Shown here in pieces: positions 15,595-22,842 of a DNA stretch of 22,842 nucleotides. The position numbers were made by a program, and so were the translations under genes. Each line of letters opens with the position of its first letter. Within the stretch, counting starts at the first letter, position 1. Source of the stretch: JADJQU01 sp035490315 (lineage in GTDB: Bacteria; Planctomycetota; UBA1135; GCA-002686595); contig DATHET010000345.1 in NCBI GenBank assembly GCA_035490315.1, forward strand, positions 1 to 22,842. The letters run 5' to 3'. The notes beneath the pieces were generated by a model. That model had not been told where the DNA came from. It did no database searches and worked only from the letters and a program-made list of their open reading frames with translations.

Positions 15595-15881
15595 TCCAGT
15601 CGCGCGGCGCTGCTCTCACGAGGTCCTTTCGCGAGGGAAAACTGGCTGTTCCACAGGAGCTCGACGATGTCGCGCACGGTTTTCAGCTCGCGCAGATCGC
15701 TGCTCTTGAACTCGAAACCCGTGCGCTTCTCCAGACGGACCGCCATGTCGATCGCGTCGATGCTGTCCAGTCCCAGGTCCTCGATCAGGCGCGTGGTCGC
15801 GACGATGTCAGCCGCGGGGTAGGCGAACATCTCCGAAAGAGTCCTCGCGACTTCCGATTGGATTTCTTCCTTGCTGGACAT
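15591..15881 (-). CDS. Acyl carrier protein 2 (ApeF-like)
   Basis: 96 aa. The LGLDSIDAIDM motif carries the phosphopantetheine-attachment Ser40. Four-helix ACP layout is followed by an 18-residue tail after LLWNSQ. It should carry the growing aryl polyene chain or the starter. It starts at ATG 15881, six bases after the first ACP stop, and overlaps the membrane-protein gene by four bases. No phosphopantetheinyl transferase is encoded in this window, so a housekeeping or distant enzyme must activate it. Confidence 0.93.
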   Translation of the reverse strand: MSSKEEIQSEVARTLSEMFAYPAADIVATTRLIEDLGLDSIDAIDMAVRLEKRTGFEFKSSDLRELKTVRDIVELLWNSQFSLAKGPRESSAARLE

Positions 15882-15887
15882 GGCGGC

Positions 15888-16160
15888 TCACACGCTCTCG
15901 AGCCGCGCGGAGACGAAGTTCGCCAGCGCGTCGACCGAGGCAAAACAATCGCGATTGAATCCCGGTGCCTCGCTGGCCTTGAAGCCGTATTTGCGCTGCA
16001 GCGCCATCACCAGCTCGAGGGCGTCGATCGAGTCGAGACCGAGACCCTCGCCGAACAAGGCCGACTTGCTGTCGATCTCGGAGGGGCTGATGTCCTCCAG
16101 GGCGAGGGAACTGACGATCAGCTCTTTGAGTTCGCGCTCGAGCTCTTCCTTCGAGGTCAT
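15888..16160 (-). CDS. Acyl carrier protein 1 (ApeE-like), first gene of the operon
   Basis: 90 aa. GLGLDSIDALELV contains the phosphopantetheine Ser44. Compared with ACP2 it has an extra acidic linker before the motif (EIDSKSALFGEG) and a GFNRDCFASVDAL insertion before the last helix, a pattern of specialised rather than fatty-acid ACPs. ATG at 16160 is the only well-placed start. It opens the 15-gene minus-strand operon; the 215 bp upstream is shared with the divergent ABC gene and presumably contains the operon promoter. Confidence 0.93.
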   Translation of the reverse strand: MTSKEELERELKELIVSSLALEDISPSEIDSKSALFGEGLGLDSIDALELVMALQRKYGFKASEAPGFNRDCFASVDALANFVSARLESV

Positions 16161-16235
16161 GGGATCGCAAGCCTTCGCTCTGGCCGTCGGGGGCAGCCTG
16201 GGAAGGGAGTGCGCAGGATATCAGGGACTTGCGCG

Positions 16236-16246
16236 GCCTGCCAGGC
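16236..16246. promoter_or_regulatory. Perfect 5+1+5 palindrome, candidate operator
   Basis: GCCTG-C-CAGGC lies about 75-85 bp upstream of the first ACP start codon. It is flanked by a second, off-centre inverted pair, CTTGC (16229-16233) and GCAAG (16245-16249). Such a short GC-rich palindrome can arise by chance; a regulator site is only a suggestion. Confidence 0.2.
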
Positions 16247-16261
16247 AAGCGGCCACTGCGC

Positions 16262-16291
16262 TTGCTGCGCCGCGCCGGGGCGGAATAGACT
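16262..16291 (+). promoter_or_regulatory. Possible sigma70-like promoter for the ABC ATPase gene
   Basis: TTGCTG (16262-16267) and TAGACT (16286-16291) are 18 bases apart, with three and four matches to the -35 and -10 consensus. Transcription would start near 16298, leaving a leader of about 78 bases. Weak match, visual only. Confidence 0.25.
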
Positions 16292-16363
16292 CGCTTCCTT
16301 GTCCACGGAATCGAGATCCGTTCGTCACAGGCTCGGAGTTTTCGCTGCGTCGAGGCTTCCTTC

Positions 16364-16368
16364 GAGGG
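16364..16368 (+). promoter_or_regulatory. Ribosome binding site of the ABC ATPase gene
   Basis: GAGGG ends seven bases before the GTG at 16376, which supports that GTG as the start. Confidence 0.55.
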
Positions 16369-16375
16369 CTCGGCC

Positions 16376-17299
16376 GTGATCGCGATCGATCGACTGAGCT
16401 TCCGCTATCCGGGGAGCGCGAGCGCCGCCCTGACCGACCTGTCACTGACGGTGCGCGAGGGCTCGCTCTTCGGGCTCCTGGGGCCGAACGGATCGGGCAA
16501 GACCACGCTGGTCTCGATCCTCGCCGGAATTCTCACGCCAGCTGCCGATCGCGTGCGCGTCGCGGGCGTCGAGCTCACGAAGGACGTGAAGAAGATCCAG
16601 GCCTTCTCCGCGCTGGTGCCCCAGGAGTACGCCTTCTACCCGCGGCTCACGGTGCTCGAGAATCTGCGTTTCTTCGCCGGCGTCCAGCGCATCCCGCGCA
16701 CCGAGATCGCCGCGCGCATCGCCGAGGTGCTCGGCATCACGGGTTTGACCGAAGCGAGCGCGCGGCGCGCCGAGCATTTTTCCGGCGGCATGAAGCGGCG
16801 GCTCAACTTCGCGATCGGGATGCTCAACCGCCCGCGCCTCTTGTTCCTCGACGAGCCCACGGTGGGCATCGATCCGCAGTCGCGCCATTTCATCCTCGAA
16901 GCGGTCAAGCGCATCAACCGCGAAGGCACGACGGTGATCTACACCTCGCACTACATGGAGGAGGTCGAGTCCCTGTGCGACGAGATCGGCGTGCTCGACG
17001 ACGGGCGTCTCCTGGTGCAGGGCTCGCTTTCCAGTCTCCTGGCCAGCGAGGGCGGAGGCCACCTGCTGATCAATTTCAGCTCGGCCCTCGACGAGAAGCA
17101 GCGGGCCGCCCTGACCAAGTTCGCCGGCCTGCACGTGCAGGACACCCAGCTCGAGCTCGAGCGCTGCAGCCAGGTCGACTTCGAGCGCCTGATCGCCGTG
17201 CTCGGCAAGCACTCGGTCCGCCTGAGCCGCGTGAAATACGGCCACGGCAACCTGGAAGAGCTCTTCCTGCACCTCACCCGCAAACAACTGCGCGACTGA
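16376..17299 (+). CDS. ABC transporter ATP-binding protein, no permease adjacent
   Basis: 307 aa. Walker A GPNGSGKTT at 36-44, Q-loop VPQE at 81-84, signature FSGGM at 135-139, Walker B LLFLDEP at 155-161, and switch His in YTSHYMEEVE. It is the ABC-2-type drug/polysaccharide export class (DrrA/NatA-like), with an extra ~80-residue C-terminal domain. Start is GTG 16376, with a GAGGG site upstream. It is divergent from the polyene operon and is followed by a 125-bp gap and an unrelated membrane protein, so its permease partner is not encoded beside it. It could serve the polyene pathway or be independent; nothing in the sequence decides this. Confidence 0.92.
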   Translation: MIAIDRLSFRYPGSASAALTDLSLTVREGSLFGLLGPNGSGKTTLVSILAGILTPAADRVRVAGVELTKDVKKIQAFSALVPQEYAFYPRLTVLENLRFFAGVQRIPRTEIAARIAEVLGITGLTEASARRAEHFSGGMKRRLNFAIGMLNRPRLLFLDEPTVGIDPQSRHFILEAVKRINREGTTVIYTSHYMEEVESLCDEIGVLDDGRLLVQGSLSSLLASEGGGHLLINFSSALDEKQRAALTKFAGLHVQDTQLELERCSQVDFERLIAVLGKHSVRLSRVKYGHGNLEELFLHLTRKQLRD

Positions 17300-17325
17300 C
17301 TCGTGTCGATGCGGAGCCAGACTCG

Positions 17326-17347
17326 ATTCCGACAACAATTGCGGAAT
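17326..17347 (+). terminator. Hairpin after the ABC ATPase gene, possible terminator
   Basis: ATTCCG-a-CAA-caa-TTG-CGGAAT gives a nine-pair stem with one bulged A and a three-base loop, 27 bases after the ABC stop. No T-run follows, so factor-independent termination is uncertain. Confidence 0.35.
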
Positions 17348-17424
17348 TAGCGCCGTTCCAGCGGAAGAATGCCGCTCTCGGCTGCGTACATGAGGCCTTG
17401 CCGCTACGATTGTCCGCGCTTCCC

Positions 17425-18465
17425 TTGACGCCGAACCTGAAGCAACTCGTCGCACGTTTGTCCGCCCGCGCCAGGAAGGCCGCGTGGTTGTCGGAGTGTG
17501 CGCGTTGGTCGGCGCCCTTGTTGTTCGCGATCGGCGCGGCGATCTTCATCGCGCGCTTCGCGGCGGGCGTTTCGACGCGGGAAGCGAGCTTCGCGCTTCT
17601 CGCCCTGGCCATCCTGCCGCTGGCCGGCTGGCTGCTGGCGCGGCGGAAATTCCTGAGCGAATCGGGCGCGATCGCCTGGCTGGATCGCGAGAGCGGCGGA
17701 AGCGGTGCCCTGCTGACGCAATTCGAGCTCGCCGACCCGCGCTGGACGCCCGCCCTGAGCAAGGCCCTCGCTCGCATCGAAGCCCTGCCCCGCGTGCGAT
17801 TGACGCGCGAATGGGCGCCCAGCCTGTTCGCCCTCGCCTTCGTCGCGGGAGCCCTGTGGATCCCCAGGCCCCAGGCCCTGGTCGCGCCCTCCACCCACCT
17901 TGCCGAGACGATGCTCGAGGAGGTCAAGGAGCAGCTGCTCGCGCTGACGGAAGTGGTCGAGCTCGAGCCCGAAAAGGCCGCCGAGCTCGCCGAGCGAATC
18001 GAGCGCGTGGAAGAGAACCTGCGCGACGCGCCGGCGGACGCGAGCCTCGAAGCCCTCGACCGCACCGGTGACGAGCTGGAAGCCCAGGCGGAAAAGAGCC
18101 TGGCCTCGGCCGAGCGCGCCAGCGACGAGCTGGCCCGCGCCGACGCCGCCCAATCGGCGAGCGAAGCCCAGGAATCCCTGCAGAACGCGCTCAAGGAGCT
18201 GCGCGACGGAGGCCTGGCGAGCAAGCTGCCCGAATCGATCAAGAGCGAGCTCGCGCCGGGCTCGCTCGAGCTTCCGCCCGGCATCAAGCTCTCGAACGAG
18301 GCGATCTCCAAGCTCTCCTCGGAGATGCGCGAGGCCCTGGACGCGCGGCTTTCCAAGCTGGCGCGCAGCGGCCTGATCAGCGCCAAGCAACTCGAGCGCG
18401 CGACCTCGGTCGCGCGCGTCACCGAGCACGTTTGCGACGAAAAGTGCAAACGCGGAGGGACGTGA
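17425..18465 (+). CDS. MoxR-operon membrane protein with coiled coil, ended by in-frame TGA
   Basis: 346 aa from the TTG at 17425; start uncertain, with TTG 17410 and 17398 also in frame and no ATG nearby. Three hydrophobic segments (about 27-48, 54-72, 131-147) are followed by a long Glu/Ala-rich, probably coiled-coil region (160-260) and a helical domain (285-335) ending in VCDEKCKRGGT. I recognise the layout of hypothetical proteins that precede MoxR ATPases in planctomycete-like operons, but no function. The reading frame stops at TGA 18463-18465 yet stays open in the same frame for another 131 codons, so this may be the N-terminal part of one longer protein. Cys337 and Cys341 lie just before the stop. 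Confidence 0.75.
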   Translation: MTPNLKQLVARLSARARKAAWLSECARWSAPLLFAIGAAIFIARFAAGVSTREASFALLALAILPLAGWLLARRKFLSESGAIAWLDRESGGSGALLTQFELADPRWTPALSKALARIEALPRVRLTREWAPSLFALAFVAGALWIPRPQALVAPSTHLAETMLEEVKEQLLALTEVVELEPEKAAELAERIERVEENLRDAPADASLEALDRTGDELEAQAEKSLASAERASDELARADAAQSASEAQESLQNALKELRDGGLASKLPESIKSELAPGSLELPPGIKLSNEAISKLSSEMREALDARLSKLARSGLISAKQLERATSVARVTEHVCDEKCKRGGT

Positions 18466-18492
18466 AGGGGCAAGGGCGGCGCCGGTGGCGCT
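18463..18492 (+). other. In-frame TGA followed by a stable hairpin
   Basis: TGA at 18463-18465 separates two coding stretches in one frame. Twelve bases after it, GGCGCC-GGT-GGCGCT (18478-18492) can form a six-pair stem with a GGT loop. A bacterial SECIS element sits at a similar distance after UGA, but a GC-rich genome makes such hairpins common. Point mutation, sequencing error or true separate genes are equally open. Confidence 0.4.
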
Positions 18493-18496
18493 GGAG
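18493..18496 (+). promoter_or_regulatory. Shine-Dalgarno-like GGAG before the 118-aa reading frame
   Basis: GGAG ends five bases before ATG 18502 and would allow independent or re-initiated translation of the distal part. Confidence 0.4.
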
Positions 18497-18501
18497 ATGG
18501 G

Positions 18502-18858
18502 ATGGGCCTCGGAGACCAGGAGGGCGAGGGCGCGACGCTTGCCGTCGTGGAAGCCGGTCCCGGGCAGGGCGGAGTCACGCGCGGCCGCGCCGACGCGCCG
18601 ATGACCTGGGGCGACGAGACCCCCGGCCGCAGCGAGGACTTCTCGGCCAAGGCCCTGGAGCCCGCCCGCGTCCTCGATGCCGAGAGCACCGGCGTGCTCG
18701 GGATCGGCGCCACCGCGCCGACCGTCGACGCGCAGGGCGAATCCGCGGGCTCCGCGACCGCTGGAACCTCGACCGGCGAAGGCGCCTGGCGCCGGCGGCT
18801 CGCGCCGCATCACCGCGAAGCCGTGAAACAATTCTTCTCCGGCCCGAAGCGCGACTGA
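18502..18858 (+). CDS. Distal part of the MoxR-operon protein or separate 118-aa protein
   Basis: 118 aa from ATG 18502, in the same frame as the preceding 346-aa frame and separated from its TGA by 12 sense codons rich in Gly. Gly-rich start, then DAPMTWGDET and a low-complexity Gly/Ala/Thr/Ser stretch, ending in HHREAVKQFFSGPKRD. From memory, planctomycete proteins at this operon position carry a similar APLTWGDES-type linker and a HR..V..YF C-terminus within one longer polypeptide, so this looks like the C-terminal end of the upstream gene. It may instead be translated separately from its GGAG site. The frame stops one base before the MoxR ATG. Confidence 0.65.
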   Translation: MGLGDQEGEGATLAVVEAGPGQGGVTRGRADAPMTWGDETPGRSEDFSAKALEPARVLDAESTGVLGIGATAPTVDAQGESAGSATAGTSTGEGAWRRRLAPHHREAVKQFFSGPKRD

Positions 18859-18859
18859 A

Positions 18860-19886
<1,027 letters not shown>

Positions 19887-19897
<11 letters not shown>

Positions 19898-21728
19898 ACT
19901 CGCCGCGCTGCTCTCCCTCACGCTGCTCCCCGCCCTGCCCGACGTGCAGGAGATCCAGATCCCGGACACGAAAGTCGTCGTGAGGATCGATTCGCCCTGG
20001 CCGAAGGCCTTGAACAAGGGCTGGCTACCGGTGTTCGTGCATGTGGAGAACGGCGAAGACTCCAGCCGGTGGGTGAATATCCGCGGCGATTGCTGGAACG
20101 TCGATCGCGAGATCTCAGCCTCGATCGAGCTGGCGGCGCACCAGTCGGGCTCGATCGAGCTGCTCGTTCCCGCCTTTCCCGAGGCGTCGAACGCAGTCAG
20201 GCTGTTGCTTGAAACCTACGGCAACCGCACCTGGACTCCGGGGACGGCCGGCGCGGAGAACAGCGCCGGTCCCGATCAGCACGCCGTGCTCGTCCTCGAC
20301 TCCGAGCTGCCGCCCGCCGGGACCGCCGAGCGCTGGACCAGCGAGGTGAGCACCGCGGTCGCCGCGAACGGTGGGGGGGGGATCAGGCATGGTTTGGTGA
20401 CGCTCGGATACCCCTCGGCGCCTGCTTCGACCGCAGCGGCGGCGGCGCCGGACAACATCGCCGTCCAGGCCGCGCGCTTCGATCAGATGCCCGCGCGCTC
20501 GGAGGCCTACTCGAGCCTCGACGTGGTCGTGCTCGACACCACCCATGGGCTGCCGGAAGCGCAACGACTCCAGCCCCTGCTCGCCTGGGCGAAGCTGGGC
20601 GGTTCGCTGCTCGTCGTCGGTCCGCGGGCCCAGTCCCTCGCGCGCAGCATCCCCGAGCTCGCGCGCTGGATGGAACCGCGCTTTGAGCTGAAGGAAGGCA
20701 GCGACGGGACCCCGCTGCCGTCCGGAACGGCCTGGATGTTCGCTCTCGGCTGGCTGTTCATCGACGAGTCCGCGGCCATCGACGGTGCGGACCAGATCCT
20801 GCGGCTGCGCGAGCGGGTCGGCGCGTCCTCCGGCCTGGTCGCGGACCCGTCCGGGTCGCGCATGAGCACACCCCCGACGATCCCCGACCTCTTTGCTCTG
20901 CCGCTCAAGGTCTTCGCCCTGTTCCTGATCGTGTTCGCGGCCTTGATCGGGCCGCTGAACTTCGTGCTGGTGAAGCGCACCAAGCGGCCGGCCCTGCTGC
21001 TCCTGACCATCCCCGCGATCGCGCTGACCGCAGCCCTGGTGCTGCTCGGCGTGGGCATCGCCTCGCAAGGCCTGGGGATCAAGATCGCCAGCGAGACCCT
21101 GGTGCTGCTCGATCAACGCGAACACCGCGCGAGCTCGGCCGAGCAGCGCATGATCTTCGCGGGTCTTTCGCCGGGAGCAGGTCTCGTTCCGGGGCCCGGG
21201 ACCTCGTGCTACCCGGGCTCGACCTACCTCGCCAACGGCCGCTACGACGGCCCGGAACAGACCTCGCGCCAGTACCGCATCAATCAGACCGACGGACTGG
21301 TCCTCTCCGGTGCTTTCATCCCGTCGCGCACCGCTTTTCTGCAGTCGATCCTCTCCGAGCACGCCGAACGCGCGCGCCTGGGGGTCAAGCGGCAGGGCGA
21401 AAAGTTGGAGATCGAGAACGGTCTGGGAGCGGAGATCCAAACGCTGGTGCTCCGCGACGAGTCCGGCGCTTACCACAAGCTCGCCAGCAGCCTCGCCGAA
21501 AGCGCCAGCGCCGAGCTCGTGCCGATCGACGAAGCGACTGCCTTCGGCTGGGGGGCGGACCTCTTCGGGAATTCCGGTCCCCTGACCCAAGCTCTGCCAC
21601 CGGGCTCGTACTGGGCCGAGCTGGAGCACAGCCCCTTCGGCGACGACTGCGGCGTCAGCGGCAAGGAAGTCCAAGGCGCGCACCACCTGCTCGGCGTGCT
21701 CGCCCTCGACGCGGAGGAATGGCGATGA
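19887..21728 (+). CDS. Secreted/membrane protein with large ectodomain and two C-terminal-half TM segments
   Basis: 613 aa. Residues 1-20 are a signal peptide. An extracytoplasmic region follows, with a beta-sandwich-like start (WLPVFVHVENGEDSSRW) and a glutamine-amidotransferase-like part (LDVVVLDTTHGLPEAQ, then WAKLGGSLLVVGP). Two TMs around residues 340-400 include IGPLNFVLVKRTKRPALLLL, a motif of uncharacterised membrane proteins beside MoxR/ABC-2 genes. A second soluble region follows. I do not know its function; a role in envelope assembly with the MoxR ATPase or the ABC transporter is inference. ATG 19887 overlaps the MoxR stop by 11 bases. A run of nine G at 20373-20381 lies in the coding sequence; both sides stay in frame in this assembly. 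Confidence 0.85.
20373..20381 (+). repeat. Nine-G homopolymer inside the 613-aa protein gene
   Basis: Nine consecutive G encode Gly residues in AANGGGGIRHG. Gain or loss of one base would shift the frame about 165 residues into the protein, before both TM segments. It is the longest mononucleotide run noticed in the window. Confidence 0.9.
21713..21717 (+). promoter_or_regulatory. Ribosome binding site deciding the ABC ATPase 2 start
   Basis: GGAGG ends seven bases before ATG 21725. It lies only one base before the in-frame ATG 21719, so 21725 is preferred. Confidence 0.6.
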
Positions 21729-22660
21729 CCGCGGCCTTGGAAGTGCGCGGGATCACGCGCAAGTTCCAGGAGCTGACCGCGGTCAGCCGCGTCTCCTTCT
21801 CGGTCGAGCCCGGCGAGATCTACGGCTTCATCGGTCCCAACGGCGCGGGCAAGACCACGACCATGCGCATCTGCGCCACGCTCGATCTTCCCGACACGGG
21901 CGACGTGTTCGTCGACGGCACCAGCGTGATCGAGGAGCCGCGGCTCGCGCGCGCGAAGATCGGTTTCATGCCGGACAGCTACGGCGCTTATCCACACACC
22001 ACGATTCGCGAGTACCTCGATTTCTACGCTCGCGCTTACGGGCTGCGCGGAAAGGCGCGAGCGAAGAGCGTGGCGGAAGTGCTCGACTTCACTTCGCTCA
22101 CTCAGCTCGACGAGAAGCCGATCGACAAGCTGTCCAAGGGCATGAAGCAGCGCCTGTGCCTGGCGAAGACCCTGCTGCCCGATCCCCACGTGCTGATCCT
22201 CGACGAGCCCGCCGCCGGCCTCGATCCGCGGGCGCGCGTCGAGCTGCGCGAGCTGGTCAAGGCCCTAGGCGCCATGGGCAAGGCTGTCTTGATCTCCTCG
22301 CACATCCTCTCGGAGCTGGCCGAGATGTGCGACGGGATCGCGGTGATCGAGAGCGGGAAACTTCTGGCCAACGGCTCCGTCGCCGAGATCCAGAAGCGGC
22401 TGCAACCGCACCTCTCGATCTACCTGCGCACCCTCGGCCCCGTCGACGAGACGCACAAGGCCCTGCTGGAGGAAGCCCAGGTCTCGAACGTGCACGAGGC
22501 GCGCGAAGGCCTGGCTTTCGATTTCGCCGGCGACGACGCGGCGATGGCCGAGCTGCTCGCGCGACTCGTTCTTCGCGGCGTGCGGCCGGTCGAGTTCGCC
22601 GGCGAAGCAGTGCGCCTCGAGGACCTCTTCATGTCGCTGACCGAGGGCAAGCTGCAATGA
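21725..22660 (+). CDS. ABC-2-type transporter ATP-binding protein
   Basis: 311 aa. Walker A GPNGAGKT (37-44), signature LSKGMKQRL (136-144), Walker B VLILDEP (156-162), D-loop AAGLDP and switch His in ISSHILSELAE. It is in the CcmA/NatA class that powers ABC-2 exporters. The signature reads LSKGM rather than LSGGQ, common in this subgroup. The C-terminal ~90 residues (LSIYLRTLGPVDE onward) form a small regulatory domain ending in EDLFMSLTEGKLQ. Start ATG 21725 overlaps the preceding stop (ATGA) and its own stop overlaps the permease ATG at 22657 (ATGA), so the three genes should be co-translated and the two transporter subunits form one complex. Confidence 0.95.
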   Translation: MTAALEVRGITRKFQELTAVSRVSFSVEPGEIYGFIGPNGAGKTTTMRICATLDLPDTGDVFVDGTSVIEEPRLARAKIGFMPDSYGAYPHTTIREYLDFYARAYGLRGKARAKSVAEVLDFTSLTQLDEKPIDKLSKGMKQRLCLAKTLLPDPHVLILDEPAAGLDPRARVELRELVKALGAMGKAVLISSHILSELAEMCDGIAVIESGKLLANGSVAEIQKRLQPHLSIYLRTLGPVDETHKALLEEAQVSNVHEAREGLAFDFAGDDAAMAELLARLVLRGVRPVEFAGEAVRLEDLFMSLTEGKLQ

Positions 22661-22842
22661 GCGCCGCCGCCGAAGCGATCTCAGGCGCGCCCGCGCCCGC
22701 CTCCGCGCCGACCAGCGCCTGGTCGCGCCTGTGGCCCTGGATCGACTACCGGCTCAATCCGATCCTGGTCAAGGAAGTGCGCCAGGCCCTGCGCGGCCGC
22801 TATTTCCGCAACCTGTTCTGGTTCACGGTGGTCGCCGCCACC
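22657..22842 (+). CDS. ABC-2 transporter permease, 3' end beyond the window
   Basis: The first 62 residues are visible and open to the window end. After an Ala/Pro-rich leader comes WIDYRLNPILVKEVRQALRG, then RYFRNLFWFTVVAAT, the start of the first TM. This cytoplasmic entry sequence is characteristic of permeases paired with ABC-2 ATPases in planctomycetes. ATG 22657 overlaps the ATPase stop by four bases. Substrate unknown. Confidence 0.85.
   Translation, partial: MSAAAEAISGAPAPASAPTSAWSRLWPWIDYRLNPILVKEVRQALRGRYFRNLFWFTVVAAT

Larger units (their letters stand above)
16161..16375. promoter_or_regulatory. Divergent intergenic region between polyene operon and ABC ATPase
   Basis: 215 bp with no credible gene. 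It must hold promoters for both directions. A plausible sigma70-like pair for the plus strand is noted separately. For the minus strand I saw no convincing -35/-10 pair. It contains GC-rich inverted repeats around 16226-16250. Confidence 0.6.

Noticed and set aside
17390..17428. Twelve-codon upstream frame whose TGA overlaps the TTG start at 17425
   Set aside because: Could be a leader peptide, but it has no good ribosome site and short frames of this kind are frequent by chance.
20115..21686. 523-codon minus-strand open frame
   Set aside because: Antisense to the 613-aa protein with signal peptide and TM segments; its own translation shows no structure.

Overview
This window is GC-rich, densely coded DNA with very short intergenic gaps and strong third-position GC bias. 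The gene content suggests Planctomycetota or a close relative. The pointers are an ABC-2 permease beginning with the NPILVKEVRQALRGRYF-type stretch, a MoxR operon with a 613-aa two-TM ectodomain protein, a TMTC-type TPR glycosyltransferase and a formylglycine-enzyme-like fold protein. The phylum call is inference from gene families only.

Layout. (1) 3-446, plus strand: 3' end of an FGE-sulfatase-fold gene, lower in GC than the rest and convergent with what follows. (2) 16160 down to 483, minus strand: one operon of 15 genes. In transcription order these are two acyl carrier proteins, a COG4648 membrane protein, an AMP-dependent ligase fused to a hotdog dehydratase, a family 2 glycosyltransferase, a lysophospholipid-acyltransferase-like protein, a MIO aromatic ammonia-lyase, a LolA-like carrier, an MMPL/RND exporter, a DUF3261 lipoprotein, an ApeP-like dehydratase, a FabG-like ketoreductase, a ketosynthase, a flavin-dependent halogenase-like enzyme and a TMTC-like membrane glycosyltransferase. 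(3) 16161-16375: divergent intergenic region. (4) 16376-22842, plus strand: an ABC ATPase without a permease beside it, then a MoxR-type operon: membrane coiled-coil protein interrupted by an in-frame TGA, MoxR ATPase, 613-aa membrane protein, ABC ATPase, and an ABC permease cut by the window end.

The minus-strand operon is an aryl polyene (APE)-like pathway whose order follows the enterobacterial apeE-to-apeR order. Inferred working: the ammonia-lyase makes a cinnamate/p-coumarate-type starter, the ligase domain loads it on an ACP, and the ketosynthase, ketoreductase and two dehydratase units extend a conjugated polyene. The halogenase may chlorinate or brominate the aryl head. The GT2 and acyltransferase attach the chain to a lipid or sugar carrier, and MMPL, LolA and the DUF3261 lipoprotein move it to the outer membrane. 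Departures from the known system are a single ketosynthase with no second KS or chain-length factor, no thioesterase or methyltransferase, a ligase-dehydratase fusion, dehydratase half-sites that look complementary, and a halogenase and TMTC glycosyltransferase at the 3' end. Eleven of fourteen gene junctions are four-base ATGA/GTGA overlaps, so the operon looks translationally coupled from end to end.
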